Assembly: GCA_015693905.1 (NCBI GenBank)
Contig: CP065161.1
Span: 1,054,001 to 1,118,000 of the forward strand
Direction of reading: 5' to 3'
Length of the DNA stretch: 64,000 bases
Source: Rhodobacterales bacterium HKCCA1288
Lineage (GTDB): Bacteria; Pseudomonadota; Alphaproteobacteria; Rhodobacterales; Rhodobacteraceae
The translations under genes and the position numbers were made by a program. Under the pieces are notes generated by a model that made no database searches, was not told where the DNA came from, and saw only the letters and a program-made list of their open reading frames with translations. The stretch's first letter is position 1, and every line of letters starts with the position of its first letter. This document shows, piece after piece, positions 8,427 through 17,300 of this stretch.

Positions 8427-8813
8427 TTAGTTTATTTTTGGACCGGGATTATGGGTAGGGACAGCACGATCACTTGCCCTCATCTTGCAGTCTTCTGGCC
8501 CACACTCCATCGGCGGCAGCTTATTATAGCCATTGAGCACGTAAAGCTGTGTCTGTTCATCAAGCTGATCCCAAATGCTAAAAAAGGTACCGCGTTCCTC
8601 AGATGTCATCTCAAGGCAAGCTGACTGGATGGCTTCTCTAAGATGCTGTGCCACACGATCTTCCATATCGCCGAAACAGGCAGTTTCTTGGCGCAGGCAG
8701 CAGTCAACGGCCCGCAACACCTGCAATTCAGCCGCATAGAAAGGAGCCTGGGAGCGCCACAGCACTGGTAGGCCGGATGTTTCGAGCAAATCTGCCACGT
8801 CATCATCTATCAA
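8427..8813 (-). CDS. Hypothetical protein, acidic, 128 residues
   Basis: I do not recognise this protein. It is mainly helical in appearance, with several Cys (AVDCCLRQETACFGD, later MECGPEDC) and a Pro-rich C-terminus. It lies on the minus strand between the HUH-like gene and the AAA+ operon. No close overlap links it to either neighbour. The start at 8813 is the first ATG of the frame and is not strongly supported. Confidence 0.5.
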   Translation of the reverse strand: MIDDDVADLLETSGLPVLWRSQAPFYAAELQVLRAVDCCLRQETACFGDMEDRVAQHLREAIQSACLEMTSEERGTFFSIWDQLDEQTQLYVLNGYNKLPPMECGPEDCKMRASDRAVPTHNPGPKIN

Positions 8814-8869
8814 GATGTCTACTTTCTGAGGCGCACCGCCCCTGTATCTGCCAAGCCTAATCGTACGGA

Positions 8870-9595
8870 TCAGACCCTATGTTCTGGCATCTTCTTTTGG
8901 ATCAAAGAAACGGCTGGCTGAAGGCTACCAGCCACATCACAAAGCGAGGTCAGTTTTGCGAATTTCAATTCACCGCCACGGCCTAAGTAAGTGCAGATAG
9001 CGCGGAGGTGCTTGATCAGCAAGGCGTGCTTATTGTCATCTACAAACTGATCCGCGAGCGATGCTGCATATCGAAACCAAGGCGCGTAAAGGTGCAGCTC
9101 AGTTGCTAGAGCCGCAGATTTTGTTCGGAACGCAGTTTCCGAGAATGCATCCAACCTGACGTCTCGGACCGCTCCGTGTAAGTGCATCATCAGGGAGAAG
9201 CGTTCGACGTCATGCAGATCAATTTTACAATCAAATCCTACGTAATCGCATGAGTGATCAAAGAGCTCAGAAGATGCGTATTTCTCAAAGATCATCTTCA
9301 GAGGCTCAGGAAACTCAATGCGGATTGACGTTGAGATAAGTCCAGCCTTGCCGCCATGTTTAGGCAAATTCATGACGGTGATATTGCCTTCATCCCAGAT
9401 AACGCAGTTGCCAAAATCGTGGCATTGGAACACGTCAGCCTGAAATCCAGTTATCGTTGATGTGTATGGATTGGGATCATTATCGTGATAAGTGAAGCAG
9501 AACTCAGCATCCAAATTTATGATGCAGATCCAATCCCGAACAATTTGATCCAAGATAGCATTTAGCTCTGTCACTCCAGTGCTGTGATTATTCAT
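8870..9595 (-). CDS. Hypothetical protein, last gene of the AAA+ operon
   Basis: A 241-residue protein without a recognised domain. It is rich in aromatic and acidic residues (NLDAEFCFTYHDNDPNPY, HDFGNCVIWDEGN) and looks globular and soluble. I chose ATG 9595 because it overlaps the stop of the upstream gene as ATGA; the longer frame to 9661 would run 70 bases into that gene. It is the distal member of the chain running from 11677 down to 8870. Confidence 0.6.
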   Translation of the reverse strand: MNNHSTGVTELNAILDQIVRDWICIINLDAEFCFTYHDNDPNPYTSTITGFQADVFQCHDFGNCVIWDEGNITVMNLPKHGGKAGLISTSIRIEFPEPLKMIFEKYASSELFDHSCDYVGFDCKIDLHDVERFSLMMHLHGAVRDVRLDAFSETAFRTKSAALATELHLYAPWFRYAASLADQFVDDNKHALLIKHLRAICTYLGRGGELKFAKLTSLCDVAGSLQPAVSLIQKKMPEHRV

Positions 9596-9894
9596 TTTGA
9601 AACACCTCGCACGTAGTCTTCGAGATACTGAAACTGCTGGTGCTCCGACATTTGCTTCCATTCGTCAGCAAAGACGCGGCTTGCCTCCCGTGATAGGTTT
9701 TTAAAGATTGAGCTTTCAATTGCATCGGACAGGTCACGTTCTAGGATGTCCAAAAGGTCATAAAACGGGTTCACCTGTTGATAATCATCTGCCAATGCAG
9801 TTAGTGCGCGGCGCTGGTAAACGAGGTCCCGAATGTCAGGATCTACAACCTGCGAGAGCCCCTTCAATTCCAACATCAGTGTTTTTCTATCCAT
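9592..9894 (-). CDS. Hypothetical protein, 100 residues
   Basis: I do not recognise this small helical protein (begins MDRKTLMLELKGL). ATG 9894 has a good ribosome site (GGAG 8 bases upstream) and overlaps the previous gene by 8 bases; the longer frame to 9933 has neither. Together with the genes on both sides it forms a translationally coupled string. Its length and charge pattern would suit a small subunit or adaptor, which is inference only. Confidence 0.6.
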   Translation of the reverse strand: MDRKTLMLELKGLSQVVDPDIRDLVYQRRALTALADDYQQVNPFYDLLDILERDLSDAIESSIFKNLSREASRVFADEWKQMSEHQQFQYLEDYVRGVSK

Positions 9895-10120
9895 GATCTT
9901 TCTCCAGCATGGTGCAGATTTGTGTTTGTTCATCTGCGGTGAGGGTTGGCCAACGCGCCGCGAATGCCCGGGCTTGGGTTTCGGGCAGCAAAGCTTCGGC
10001 TAAGGGCACAAAATCTGAGGATGCGATTTTGTAGGTGTTTGCAGCATTGATCACGCGGCGTAGCCCATAGAGCTCAAAAAGCTTCAATTCCGTGGTGAGG
10101 CTTTTGTCAGGATCGCTCAT
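9887..10120 (-). CDS. Hypothetical protein, 77 residues
   Basis: A short helical protein (begins MSDPDKSLTTELKLF) with no recognised domain. Its ATG overlaps the stop of the AAA+ ATPase gene (ATGA) and its end overlaps the next gene by 8 bases. The tight coupling on both sides argues that it is a real gene whose product is needed in proportion to the ATPase. Confidence 0.6.
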   Translation of the reverse strand: MSDPDKSLTTELKLFELYGLRRVINAANTYKIASSDFVPLAEALLPETQARAFAARWPTLTADEQTQICTMLEKDHG

Positions 10121-10815
10121 GGCGTGCCTCCGGAGACTTGGTTCAGGAGGCTGGCAACCGTGCGAGGCTGAGCGGAGGCGGCAGGCGCAAACTGCCGTGC
10201 CGCGTGTACTTGTTCTTCGAGGTAATCGATGAAGTCACGTGCATCGCCAGTGAAGTTAGCCATCAGCTGCTGAACAACAAATAAGGAGACATTTGCCCCC
10301 TCAGCGGTGAGGATGGCATGTGCACGCGGCACCCAATCCATTGGCGCAGGCTTTTTGACTTCTACACAGCGCATACGGCTTTGTAGAGCCGGCTTGAGCT
10401 TCTTGATGTAGTTGGTGCTGGCCAGAAGCTGCACGCTCTTGTGCTGTTCTATAAAAGTACGAGTTTTGCCAGGGAAAGCATCCTCGATCTCGTCAATCTC
10501 ATCGACCACGATGATTGCGGGCGTACCGACAGGCCACATCTGCATCTGGGCCATATTGAGCATCTTGTCATAGATGCCTTTGGCGGCATCCGCGCCGTTG
10601 AGTGTAAAGTCTTCACATTCAATGCCTGCTTGAGCAAACTGGGTTTCTGCAATCAAACGCAAAGCTTCTGACTTACCAGTGCCGGGCTCACCGTAGAGCA
10701 AGAGAGGCTTGGAGGGGCGTGCATGGGCATAGCGATCAATGATCGCCGCGAAATTGGGATCGGCAAAGACGAGGTCATGCACAGACCGCGGCCTGTGACG
10801 TTCAGCGAAGGTCAT
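10117..10815 (-). CDS. AAA+ ATPase resembling an RFC/clamp-loader small subunit
   Basis: A 232-residue AAA+ protein. It opens with FAERHRPRSVHDLVF, like the YRPKxxxDIVG start of RFC and clamp-loader subunits. Further motifs are Walker A GEPGTGKS, Walker B AIIVVDEIDEI, sensor-1 LLASTNYIKKL, and an SRC-like arginine-finger segment LQSRMRCVEV. ATG 10815 is preceded by AAAGGA; the longer frame to 11022 reads through the upstream intergenic region. I infer a DNA-replication helper of the island. It lacks the C-terminal collar domain of a full clamp loader, so partner proteins may be the small ones encoded right after it. Confidence 0.72.
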   Translation of the reverse strand: MTFAERHRPRSVHDLVFADPNFAAIIDRYAHARPSKPLLLYGEPGTGKSEALRLIAETQFAQAGIECEDFTLNGADAAKGIYDKMLNMAQMQMWPVGTPAIIVVDEIDEIEDAFPGKTRTFIEQHKSVQLLASTNYIKKLKPALQSRMRCVEVKKPAPMDWVPRAHAILTAEGANVSLFVVQQLMANFTGDARDFIDYLEEQVHAARQFAPAASAQPRTVASLLNQVSGGTP

Positions 10816-10885
10816 GGGATATCCTTTCGGGGGAAGAGAGCTTGCGCTGCGGGACGTAATTAGAGACGCCCCGCAACGAGGTTTG

Positions 10886-11677
10886 TTACTCTGCTGCCGG
10901 AACAGCTGCGCTCGTGATACGCACTTTCGGCGACATGGAGGCAAAGAGTTTGGGCGCAAAAGTTTTGACGTCTTCTGTGCGCCGCTTGGCAACGTCAGCT
11001 GCCTCAAGACCTTTCTGATCATCCTGCGCTTTTTGATCGAGATACTTGCCCGATGCGATCAGCACCGTATCGATTACCTTGGCATCGTTGTTGCCAAACA
11101 AAAGATCACCCGTGCCATCAGGATTGCAGCGGATCAGACCCACCACATAGTCTTCGTCATATTCGCTGTTGGGTTGAATGAACTCAGGTAGATCAAAGGT
11201 GGCAACTGGGATGCGGGCCATATTAAGACCCATAACTGCCATTTGCTTGTAGTCTTCGGCAGTCATTGTCTTGCCGTCCTTGATTTTCTGCAAGCGACGT
11301 ACCTCTTCTACCCCCCCGCATTCTTCGATGTAGCTCGTGAGAGTTTGCTCCTCTGGCTTTAGGTCATAGGCAATCGTAAGGACCCTTGAATAGGCCATTT
11401 CTCGATTGCCTTCTTTGCCAAACACATAGCGGATCACTTTGAGGCCAAGGCTTGTGCTTGTCCGTGGCTTCATATTGCGATCTGTGAGCAAAGCATTCAA
11501 AGCGCGACGCTTGGCTGTGTCGTCTTTCATTTCTGCAAACACGGCATAGCAACGCTCTAAAATAGCGTAGAGCTCATCATTAGAGGCTTTAAGGGTACCC
11601 TCTTCCCAGGCAGCGCGCGCCGCTGAGATTTGGTCAAGCGTACGTTCAAGTTGAACTTTATAATTTGTATCAGACAT
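10886..11677 (-). CDS. Hypothetical protein, first gene of the AAA+ operon
   Basis: A 263-residue soluble protein, begins MSDTNYKVQLERTLDQISA, with a helical charged N-terminal two thirds and a more beta-like C-terminal part (IRCNPDGTGDLLFGNND). I do not recognise a family. AAAGGAC precedes the start at a good distance. It heads the minus-strand chain and is separated from the ATPase by 70 bases, so it may be made in larger amounts than the downstream proteins. A structural or DNA-binding role is possible but unproven. Confidence 0.62.
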   Translation of the reverse strand: MSDTNYKVQLERTLDQISAARAAWEEGTLKASNDELYAILERCYAVFAEMKDDTAKRRALNALLTDRNMKPRTSTSLGLKVIRYVFGKEGNREMAYSRVLTIAYDLKPEEQTLTSYIEECGGVEEVRRLQKIKDGKTMTAEDYKQMAVMGLNMARIPVATFDLPEFIQPNSEYDEDYVVGLIRCNPDGTGDLLFGNNDAKVIDTVLIASGKYLDQKAQDDQKGLEAADVAKRRTEDVKTFAPKLFASMSPKVRITSAAVPAAE

Positions 11678-11795
11678 GTTCGTCCTTTCTATCAGGCAGT
11701 GAAGTGCCTTCGGGCGGAAGGCTGTGCACCATCGCGAATCGACCGCGCGACACCAATCATGTGGACAAACCGCTTTTTTGACTTACCTAACGAAG

Positions 11796-12593
11796 GTGTT
11801 GGAACTCGTTGAGTCACGTGGCTCATGCCACAGAAGCCGGTCACGCGATGCGCCGACCTTCAAACACGCTCCGCCTAGCTTTAAGTTTGCATATGAGAGT
11901 AAAAAGGCACCCAACCCACCCTATCGTGGTGCCCCAAGCTGGAAATGCTCAGTCTATTACTATTGGTGGCTATACTTACGTTACAACGAAGATTACCGCG
12001 ACACTTGTGCCAATGACGGTGTGGGCGCATGCGCAAAGCTCTATCAAGACTTTGGCAATATCTACGGACAAACGTTTCGATCTTGGTGGGCCGACCATGA
12101 CCATTTGTTCACTGAACCAACCGCTGCGGCTCTAACCAAAGATCAACACGCTTTTGGAGCTAATGCGCAAATTGTAGATGTACAGATTGATGTATCCTTA
12201 GGCGCGGAGGCGGTGGAGCGAAGCCTGAAGGAGTTACATGCAAAACTGGTGTTTCCTGAGCGTGTGGCTTTGCATAGATCAGCCGCGATATATCCCGTAG
12301 CCCGCCGCCCTGTTCTCATGAACCTGCATCGTCATCTTGCTGTTTTCAAATGGCGCAAGCGTTGTCCCGACATGTCCGATGAGGACATAGCAGATCACGT
12401 AGGCCATCACGCAGCTGCACAGGCCAATGGCATCTCACGCAGTTACATGGAGCGCCTAGGCCACTCAACCCGCGAGATTGATATCGAGTTAAGGCGGGCA
12501 AAACGCAAAGCAGTGCAGCATGATTTACGTTGCGCTCACCTTCTTATTGCTGGTGTTGGCAAAGGTGAGTTCCCGGTTCGAACCACTAGCTGA
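11796..12593 (+). CDS. Conserved mobile-element protein with YYYWW motif
   Basis: A protein of about 265 residues. Its N-terminal part holds a pattern I recall from proteobacterial integrative elements and phages: GAPSWKCSVYYYWWLYLRYN, then LYQDFGNIYGQTFRSWWADH and HLFTEP. Function is unknown. The start is uncertain: the frame runs back to a GTG at 11724, and GTG 11796 is chosen only because the 46-base gap to the divergent gene would otherwise hold two promoters. A basic helical C-terminal half (LRRAKRKAVQHDLRC) could contact DNA. Confidence 0.6.
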   Translation: MLELVESRGSCHRSRSRDAPTFKHAPPSFKFAYESKKAPNPPYRGAPSWKCSVYYYWWLYLRYNEDYRDTCANDGVGACAKLYQDFGNIYGQTFRSWWADHDHLFTEPTAAALTKDQHAFGANAQIVDVQIDVSLGAEAVERSLKELHAKLVFPERVALHRSAAIYPVARRPVLMNLHRHLAVFKWRKRCPDMSDEDIADHVGHHAAAQANGISRSYMERLGHSTREIDIELRRAKRKAVQHDLRCAHLLIAGVGKGEFPVRTTS

Positions 12594-12738
12594 GATTTAT
12601 GTAAGGTTGATCGCCTTGGGCGAGAAAATTGAATGGTTTACCACAATCTTTGGCAGATTGACCTTACACGCAAAATTTGGCTTTTTACTGTTTGATAACA
12701 TTTGGATGGCTAGTGAACTTCGAGTCACTGCCTAAAAA

Positions 12739-12788
12739 GTTTACTGTGTTAAACCCGTAAACGAGTTTACTGTGTTTGCGCTGTAAAC
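12739..12788. repeat. Symmetrical array of four GTTTAC half-sites
   Basis: The stretch 12594-12913 has no convincing gene but contains GTTTAC at 12739 and 12765 and its complement GTAAAC at 12757 and 12783. The offsets are 18, 8 and 18, so the whole array is palindromic about 12763/12764. It fits a multi-dimer operator or short iterons of an origin. It lies between a plus-strand gene end and a minus-strand small gene. Confidence 0.5.
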
Positions 12789-12913
12789 TCCCCAGAAGCC
12801 CGAAAATTCTCGCCGTGTTTTACGTGCTTGAACGCTGTGTAACACTCGATAATCGGAAAACGGCAGTGCTTTTGCTTGCGTGTCTTGGGCTACCGCGCCG
12901 ATGCCGAACGAAC

Positions 12914-13117
12914 TCACTTTAGCACGGGCCATTTTACATGCTTTGCGCATGTGCCTGTGGCAGGCGTTTGGTGATGATTATGGCCACCACCCATGCACTC
13001 CCCTTTTGTTGTCGGCTCTTTTGTAGAGACCACACTGCGGGTCGGATTGGTTTGCCGCTGCCCGCCCCAATAGGCACATGTGGCACAGAGTTTAGTTGAC
13101 GGTGAATAGCTGGGCAT
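12914..13117 (-). CDS. Small Cys-rich protein, possible zinc ribbon
   Basis: A 67-residue protein with CATC (CxxC) near the N-terminus followed by YWGG, and two later Cys in KGECMGGG and GTCAKHVKW, giving four potential zinc ligands. An AAAGGAG ribosome site is correctly placed before ATG 13117. Small CxxC-YW proteins of this shape occur in alphaproteobacterial phages and islands, without known function. The GTTTAC half-site array lies just downstream. Confidence 0.6.
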   Translation of the reverse strand: MPSYSPSTKLCATCAYWGGQRQTNPTRSVVSTKEPTTKGECMGGGHNHHQTPATGTCAKHVKWPVLK

Positions 13118-13215
13118 TGGTGATCTCCTTTACGCAGATGTTACGGCCACGTCTCGAAGCAGAGCAACCGAATATTGGCTAAATATCTGTGAACGTTATA
13201 TATTTAGGAGACAAC

Positions 13216-13542
13216 ATGAGCGTAAAACTACTTGAACATTTGAGAGATGAGCTGATTGGCAGTGGCGCTGTACGTAACACGCCAGAGTTTTGTCGGGCCT
13301 GGCTTGGACGCAGTGAGGGGTACATTCGAACACTCCGCAATCACGGAACGGGCCCAAGCGTGGAGACCCTTGCGATCTGTTCTCACAAACTAGGGCATTA
13401 TGCTGAGCGCCTACGTGCCACAGGGACAGCGGAGCACGGCAAACTGGCCCAACAATTTGAGCGTCTCAAAGGCTTGTGTGATCAGAGTATAGCGCGACAT
13501 GCGGAGGCTGTTTGGCGAGACCCAGAAAGGATGTCGGCATGA
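13216..13542 (+). CDS. DUF6626-like small protein with helix-turn-helix pattern
   Basis: A 108-residue protein, begins MSVKLLEHLRDEL, with FCRAWLGRSEGYIRTLRNHG followed by PSVETLAICSHKL. This looks like a lambda-repressor-type helix-turn-helix and agrees with what I recall of DUF6626. ATG 13216 has AGGAG at the right spacing; the longer frame to 13189 does not. It is the first of three genes joined by ATGA or short overlaps. A regulator of the island is possible, but no target can be named. Confidence 0.6.
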   Translation: MSVKLLEHLRDELIGSGAVRNTPEFCRAWLGRSEGYIRTLRNHGTGPSVETLAICSHKLGHYAERLRATGTAEHGKLAQQFERLKGLCDQSIARHAEAVWRDPERMSA

Positions 13543-13670
13543 GTGTGCATCCGAAATGGGTCCTGCAGGATAAAAAATCTGCCGCGCGGATTTTTCTAGG
13601 GAAGTACTTATCAATTCAGCCTGGTGATTTTGCATCACCCCAGTTTTGCAAAGGGGGCTTTTATGGATGA
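13539..13670 (+). CDS. 43-residue small protein, coupled to both neighbours
   Basis: ATG 13539 overlaps the stop of the preceding gene (ATGA), and the 43-codon frame ends at 13670, overlapping the next start by 8 bases. The product begins MSVHPKWVLQDKKSAARIF and has one Cys near the end. I do not recognise it. The exact tiling between two genes is the main support for its being translated. Confidence 0.5.
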   Translation: MSVHPKWVLQDKKSAARIFLGKYLSIQPGDFASPQFCKGGFYG

Positions 13671-14028
13671 TCGTGATGAACTGCGCCGCCTAATTGATGT
13701 AATCGAAAAAGGATCAGGAGCTGCAAGTGTCGAGCAAGCGGTCGGTGATCTCAAAACTTTTGCAAACACCGCAAGCTTCTTGGCAAATAAACTCGATGGA
13801 AGGCTCAAAGCCAAAGACGCCAAGCCAAAAGTGAAGAAAACGGCGGCAGCTCCCAAGGCACCAACGCCTATCCCAAAGTCGAAGGTTAAACCCGCTAAAC
13901 CATCTCAATCTCCTGAGCCTGCCAGCAAGCCCGTGATCAATGCAATCTCCACCGGTATCTCGCAAGCGGACTTTGATCGTCTAAAACCGCAGTCCCCACA
14001 AGCTCCGATCAGCTCAATCGCGTCTTAA
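13663..14028 (+). CDS. Hypothetical protein with Lys/Pro/Ala-rich linker
   Basis: A 121-residue protein. The N-terminal 45 residues look helical (RDELRRLIDVIEKGSG) and are followed by a long disordered-looking stretch rich in Lys, Pro and Ala (for example KPKVKKTAAAPKAPTPIPKS). The end is polar. ATG 13663 follows an AGGGGG ribosome site. No family is recognised. A DNA- or RNA-binding accessory role is only a guess from the charge. Confidence 0.5.
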   Translation: MDDRDELRRLIDVIEKGSGAASVEQAVGDLKTFANTASFLANKLDGRLKAKDAKPKVKKTAAAPKAPTPIPKSKVKPAKPSQSPEPASKPVINAISTGISQADFDRLKPQSPQAPISSIAS

Positions 14029-14202
14029 TGGCGTCTAAGACACGCTGTACGGGCCCTGTGTGGGGTGGACAGTGCTACGGGTAGGCCAGTGTAGCGGCGC
14101 ACGCCTGTTGACGCTGTACGCCCGCTTTTGAACGATTTGTTCACATCTTGCGCGGTACCGCGGTTGTTGCGCAGCTGGTTGACCTAAAGGCTGGCAGGCA
14201 TA

Positions 14203-14316
14203 GTGAAACTTTACTATACGCTTAAACGGCTTGGACTCGACACTGATCCCAATGTTAGAAAACCTCAAGACCAGCAGATCGTGCTACTGAACCGTGATGA
14301 GATGATGAGTGGCTAA
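14203..14316 (+). CDS. Possible 37-residue leader ORF before the helicase gene
   Basis: A GTG at 14203 opens a 37-codon frame ending at 14316, overlapping the GTG start of the helicase by 8 bases. The product (VKLYYTLKRLGL...) is not recognised and the ribosome site is weak. It could be a short coupled ORF that sets translation of the defence cluster, or a chance frame. The bases 14029-14202 before it contain nothing I can assign. Confidence 0.3.
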   Translation: MKLYYTLKRLGLDTDPNVRKPQDQQIVLLNRDEMMSG

Positions 14317-17300
14317 ACTTGATGATATAAAACCTGGTGGCAAGGCCAGCGGCATCGTACCAGGTGCCATTGCCGAAATCGTGTCTGTAGAGTGGATTGG
14401 TGATCAAGCCATCAACGTTGTGTACCGCTCTGCAAACGGATCAGTCGCAGAAACCACGCTATACCGAGACGATGAGCATCGCCTTGAGTTAGAGAGTGCA
14501 GGACGCAAGTGGTCCTTCGATGCAGATGGGGCAATGTTACGCCTTGTGACAGAGGCGAACCGGATCAAGCTTGCTCATTTCTTCGACCCCTACTTGGCCA
14601 TCCATACAAGCCTCGTCGATCCGCTACCGCATCAAATATCCGCTGTATATGGTGAAATGCTGTCTCGGCAGCCACTGCGATTTCTGCTCGCAGACGACCC
14701 TGGGGCAGGCAAGACTATTATGGCCGGATTGCTTATTAAGGAGCTTATTGCGAGGAGCGATCTGGAGCGCTGTCTAGTCATCGCACCGGGTAGCCTTGTT
14801 GAGCAATGGCAAGATGAATTGGGAGAAAAGTTCGGCCTCGAATTCGACATCCTCACTCGAGATATGATTGAAAGTTCGAGATCAGGAAACCCGTTCAACG
14901 ATCATAATCGACTGATTGCGCGCTTGGATGTCTTGGCGCGCAATGAGGAGATGCAGGAAAAACTTCAAGCCGCTACCGAATTTGACCTGATCATTTCGGA
15001 CGAGGCACACCGTATGTCAGCCACCTATTTCGGCAACGAGGTTAAGCGAACAAAGCGCTACGAGTTGGGGCAGGTGCTAGGTCGTTGCTGCCGCCACTTC
15101 CTTCTAATGTCGGCGACGCCACACAACGGGAAAGAAAAGGATTTTCAGCTCTTCATGGCGCTTCTCGATGGGGATCGCTTTGAAGGGCGTTTCCGTGACG
15201 GGGTACATGTTGCTGATGTAGAGGACATGATGCGACGGCTGACAAAAGAAGAGCTTCTTCGCTTTGATGGTCGTCCACTCTTCCCGGAGCGACGCGCCTA
15301 CACGGTGAAGTACGAGCTCTCACCTGAGGAAGCGGAGCTGTATACAGCGGTCACTGAGTATGTCCGCAACGAGATGAACCGGGTTCAACGATTTGCGGAC
15401 GACGACGGTCGAAAGAAGAACAATGTCGGCTTCGCACTTCAAATCCTGCAGCGTCGATTGGCTTCCAGTCCGGCTGCCATCTACCAGTCATTGAAGCGGC
15501 GACGCGAACGGCTGGAGGACGAGTTGTCAGCAGCTCGTTTGGCAAAGAAGGGCGCAGCGCCAAAGGCTCCCAGTATCAGTGATGAGATGCTGCGGAACCT
15601 CGACGAATACGATCAAGAAGAAATCGACGAGATCGAAGACCTGATCTCTACTGGCGCCACTACAGCTGAGACCATTGAACAGCTTGAGATCGAGGTTGAG
15701 ACCTTAAAAGGACTGGAGGGAATGGCCGTGCGCGTCCTTCATTCCGGCAAAGATACGAAATGGCAGCAGCTTGATCGCATCCTCGATGATGACTTGATGC
15801 TCGACGCGGATGGACACAGGCGGAAGCTAATCATCTTTACCGAGCCAAAGGATACGCTCGAATACCTGCGCCAGAAAGTTGTTGCCCGTCTCGGTCGTCC
15901 GGATGCCGTTGAGGTCATTCACGGCGGTGTTTCAAGAGAAGAGCGCCGGAAAGTCGTTGAGCGGTTTATGCAGGACCGTGACATGCTGGTTCTGGTTGCC
16001 AACGATGCAGCGGGTGAAGGCGTAAATCTTCAGCGCGGTCACTTGATGGTCAACTATGACCTACCTTGGAACCCCAACAAGATTGAACAGCGGTTCGGGC
16101 GCATCCATCGGATTGGTCAGCAAGAGGTTTGTCACCTTTGGAACCTAGTCGCCAAGGATACGAGAGAGGGTGAGGTCTACGCCCGACTTCTGGAAAAGCT
16201 GGAAGCTGCCCGCGAGGCACTTGGGGGCCGCGTCTATGATGTTCTTGGAGAGCTCTTCGAAGAGCGCGCTCTGAAAGACCTGCTATTTGAAGCGATCCAG
16301 TACAACGAAGACGAAGAAGTCCGAGCTCGCATTTTCCAGACGGTCGATGGGGCTGTTGATCAAAGCCATCTTCTGCACCTCTTGCAGAAGCGTCAGTTGA
16401 CCAGTGATACGATGCCTGAGGCGCGCGTTCAGGAACTGCGTATTGAGATGGAGCGCGCTGAGGCGCAGCGTCTTCAACCGCATCACATTCAGAGCTTCTT
16501 CGTTGAGGCTTTCCAGCGCCTTGGTGGTCAAATCAAACGGCGCGAAGAAGGGCGCTGGGAGATCAAACATGTACCGCTCAGCGTCCGTGAGCGCGACCGG
16601 CAGATTGGAACCGGAGCACCTCTTCAAAAGAAGTACGAACGGATTTGCTTTGAGAAGGACAAGATCAATCAGCAGCCGGTCGCAGCCTTCGTTTACCCAG
16701 GACATCCGCTGCTTGACGCAGTGATCAGTCTTGTCCGAGAGCAGAACGAGCACCTGATGAAGCAAGGGGCTGTCCTCGTCGATGACACCGATGAGGGCAC
16801 AGATATCAGCGCGCTGTTCCTGCTGGAGCACAGCGTTCAGGATGGTCGCACGACGAGCTCTGGAAATCCTAACGTCATCTCCCAGAAGCTCCAGTTCGCG
16901 GCCATCGACAAACAAGGTCAGGTGACAAACGCTGGGATTGCGCCGCACCTCAACCTTCGCCCAGCGACTGCGGAGGAAATCAATGCCGTTGAGCGCCCCC
17001 TAAACGCCGACTGGCTCCGCAGTGATCTAGAGAAGAAGGTCACTCAGTTCGCGACAGTAGAGCTGGCGCAGGGACATGTCGCTGAGGTTCGTGCACGACG
17101 GGTTCCTGAGATCGACAAAGTTGAGCAGGAGGTGAAGGCGCGGCTCAAGAAAGAGATCAACTACTGGGATGCCCGAGCTTTCGAGCTCAAGGAAGAAGAG
17201 AAGGCTGGAAAGAAGATGCGCCTGAACTGGCAGAACGCACAGCGGCGCGCCGAAGACTTGGCTGAACGTCTCAAGCGTCGTCTCGAAGTCATCGAACAGG

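Noticed and set aside
12561-12600. A GGTTCGAAC stretch resembling a tRNA T-loop
   Set aside because: The arms do not pair and there is no acceptor or anticodon stem around it; it is the end of the 11796-12593 gene.
12520-12735. 71-codon plus-strand ORF with a hydrophobic start
   Set aside because: It begins inside the preceding gene, has no ribosome site and the second half looks like random AT-rich translation.
14035-14268. 77-codon minus-strand ORF before the helicase
   Set aside because: No ribosome site or family features, and it opposes the likely leader of the defence operon.
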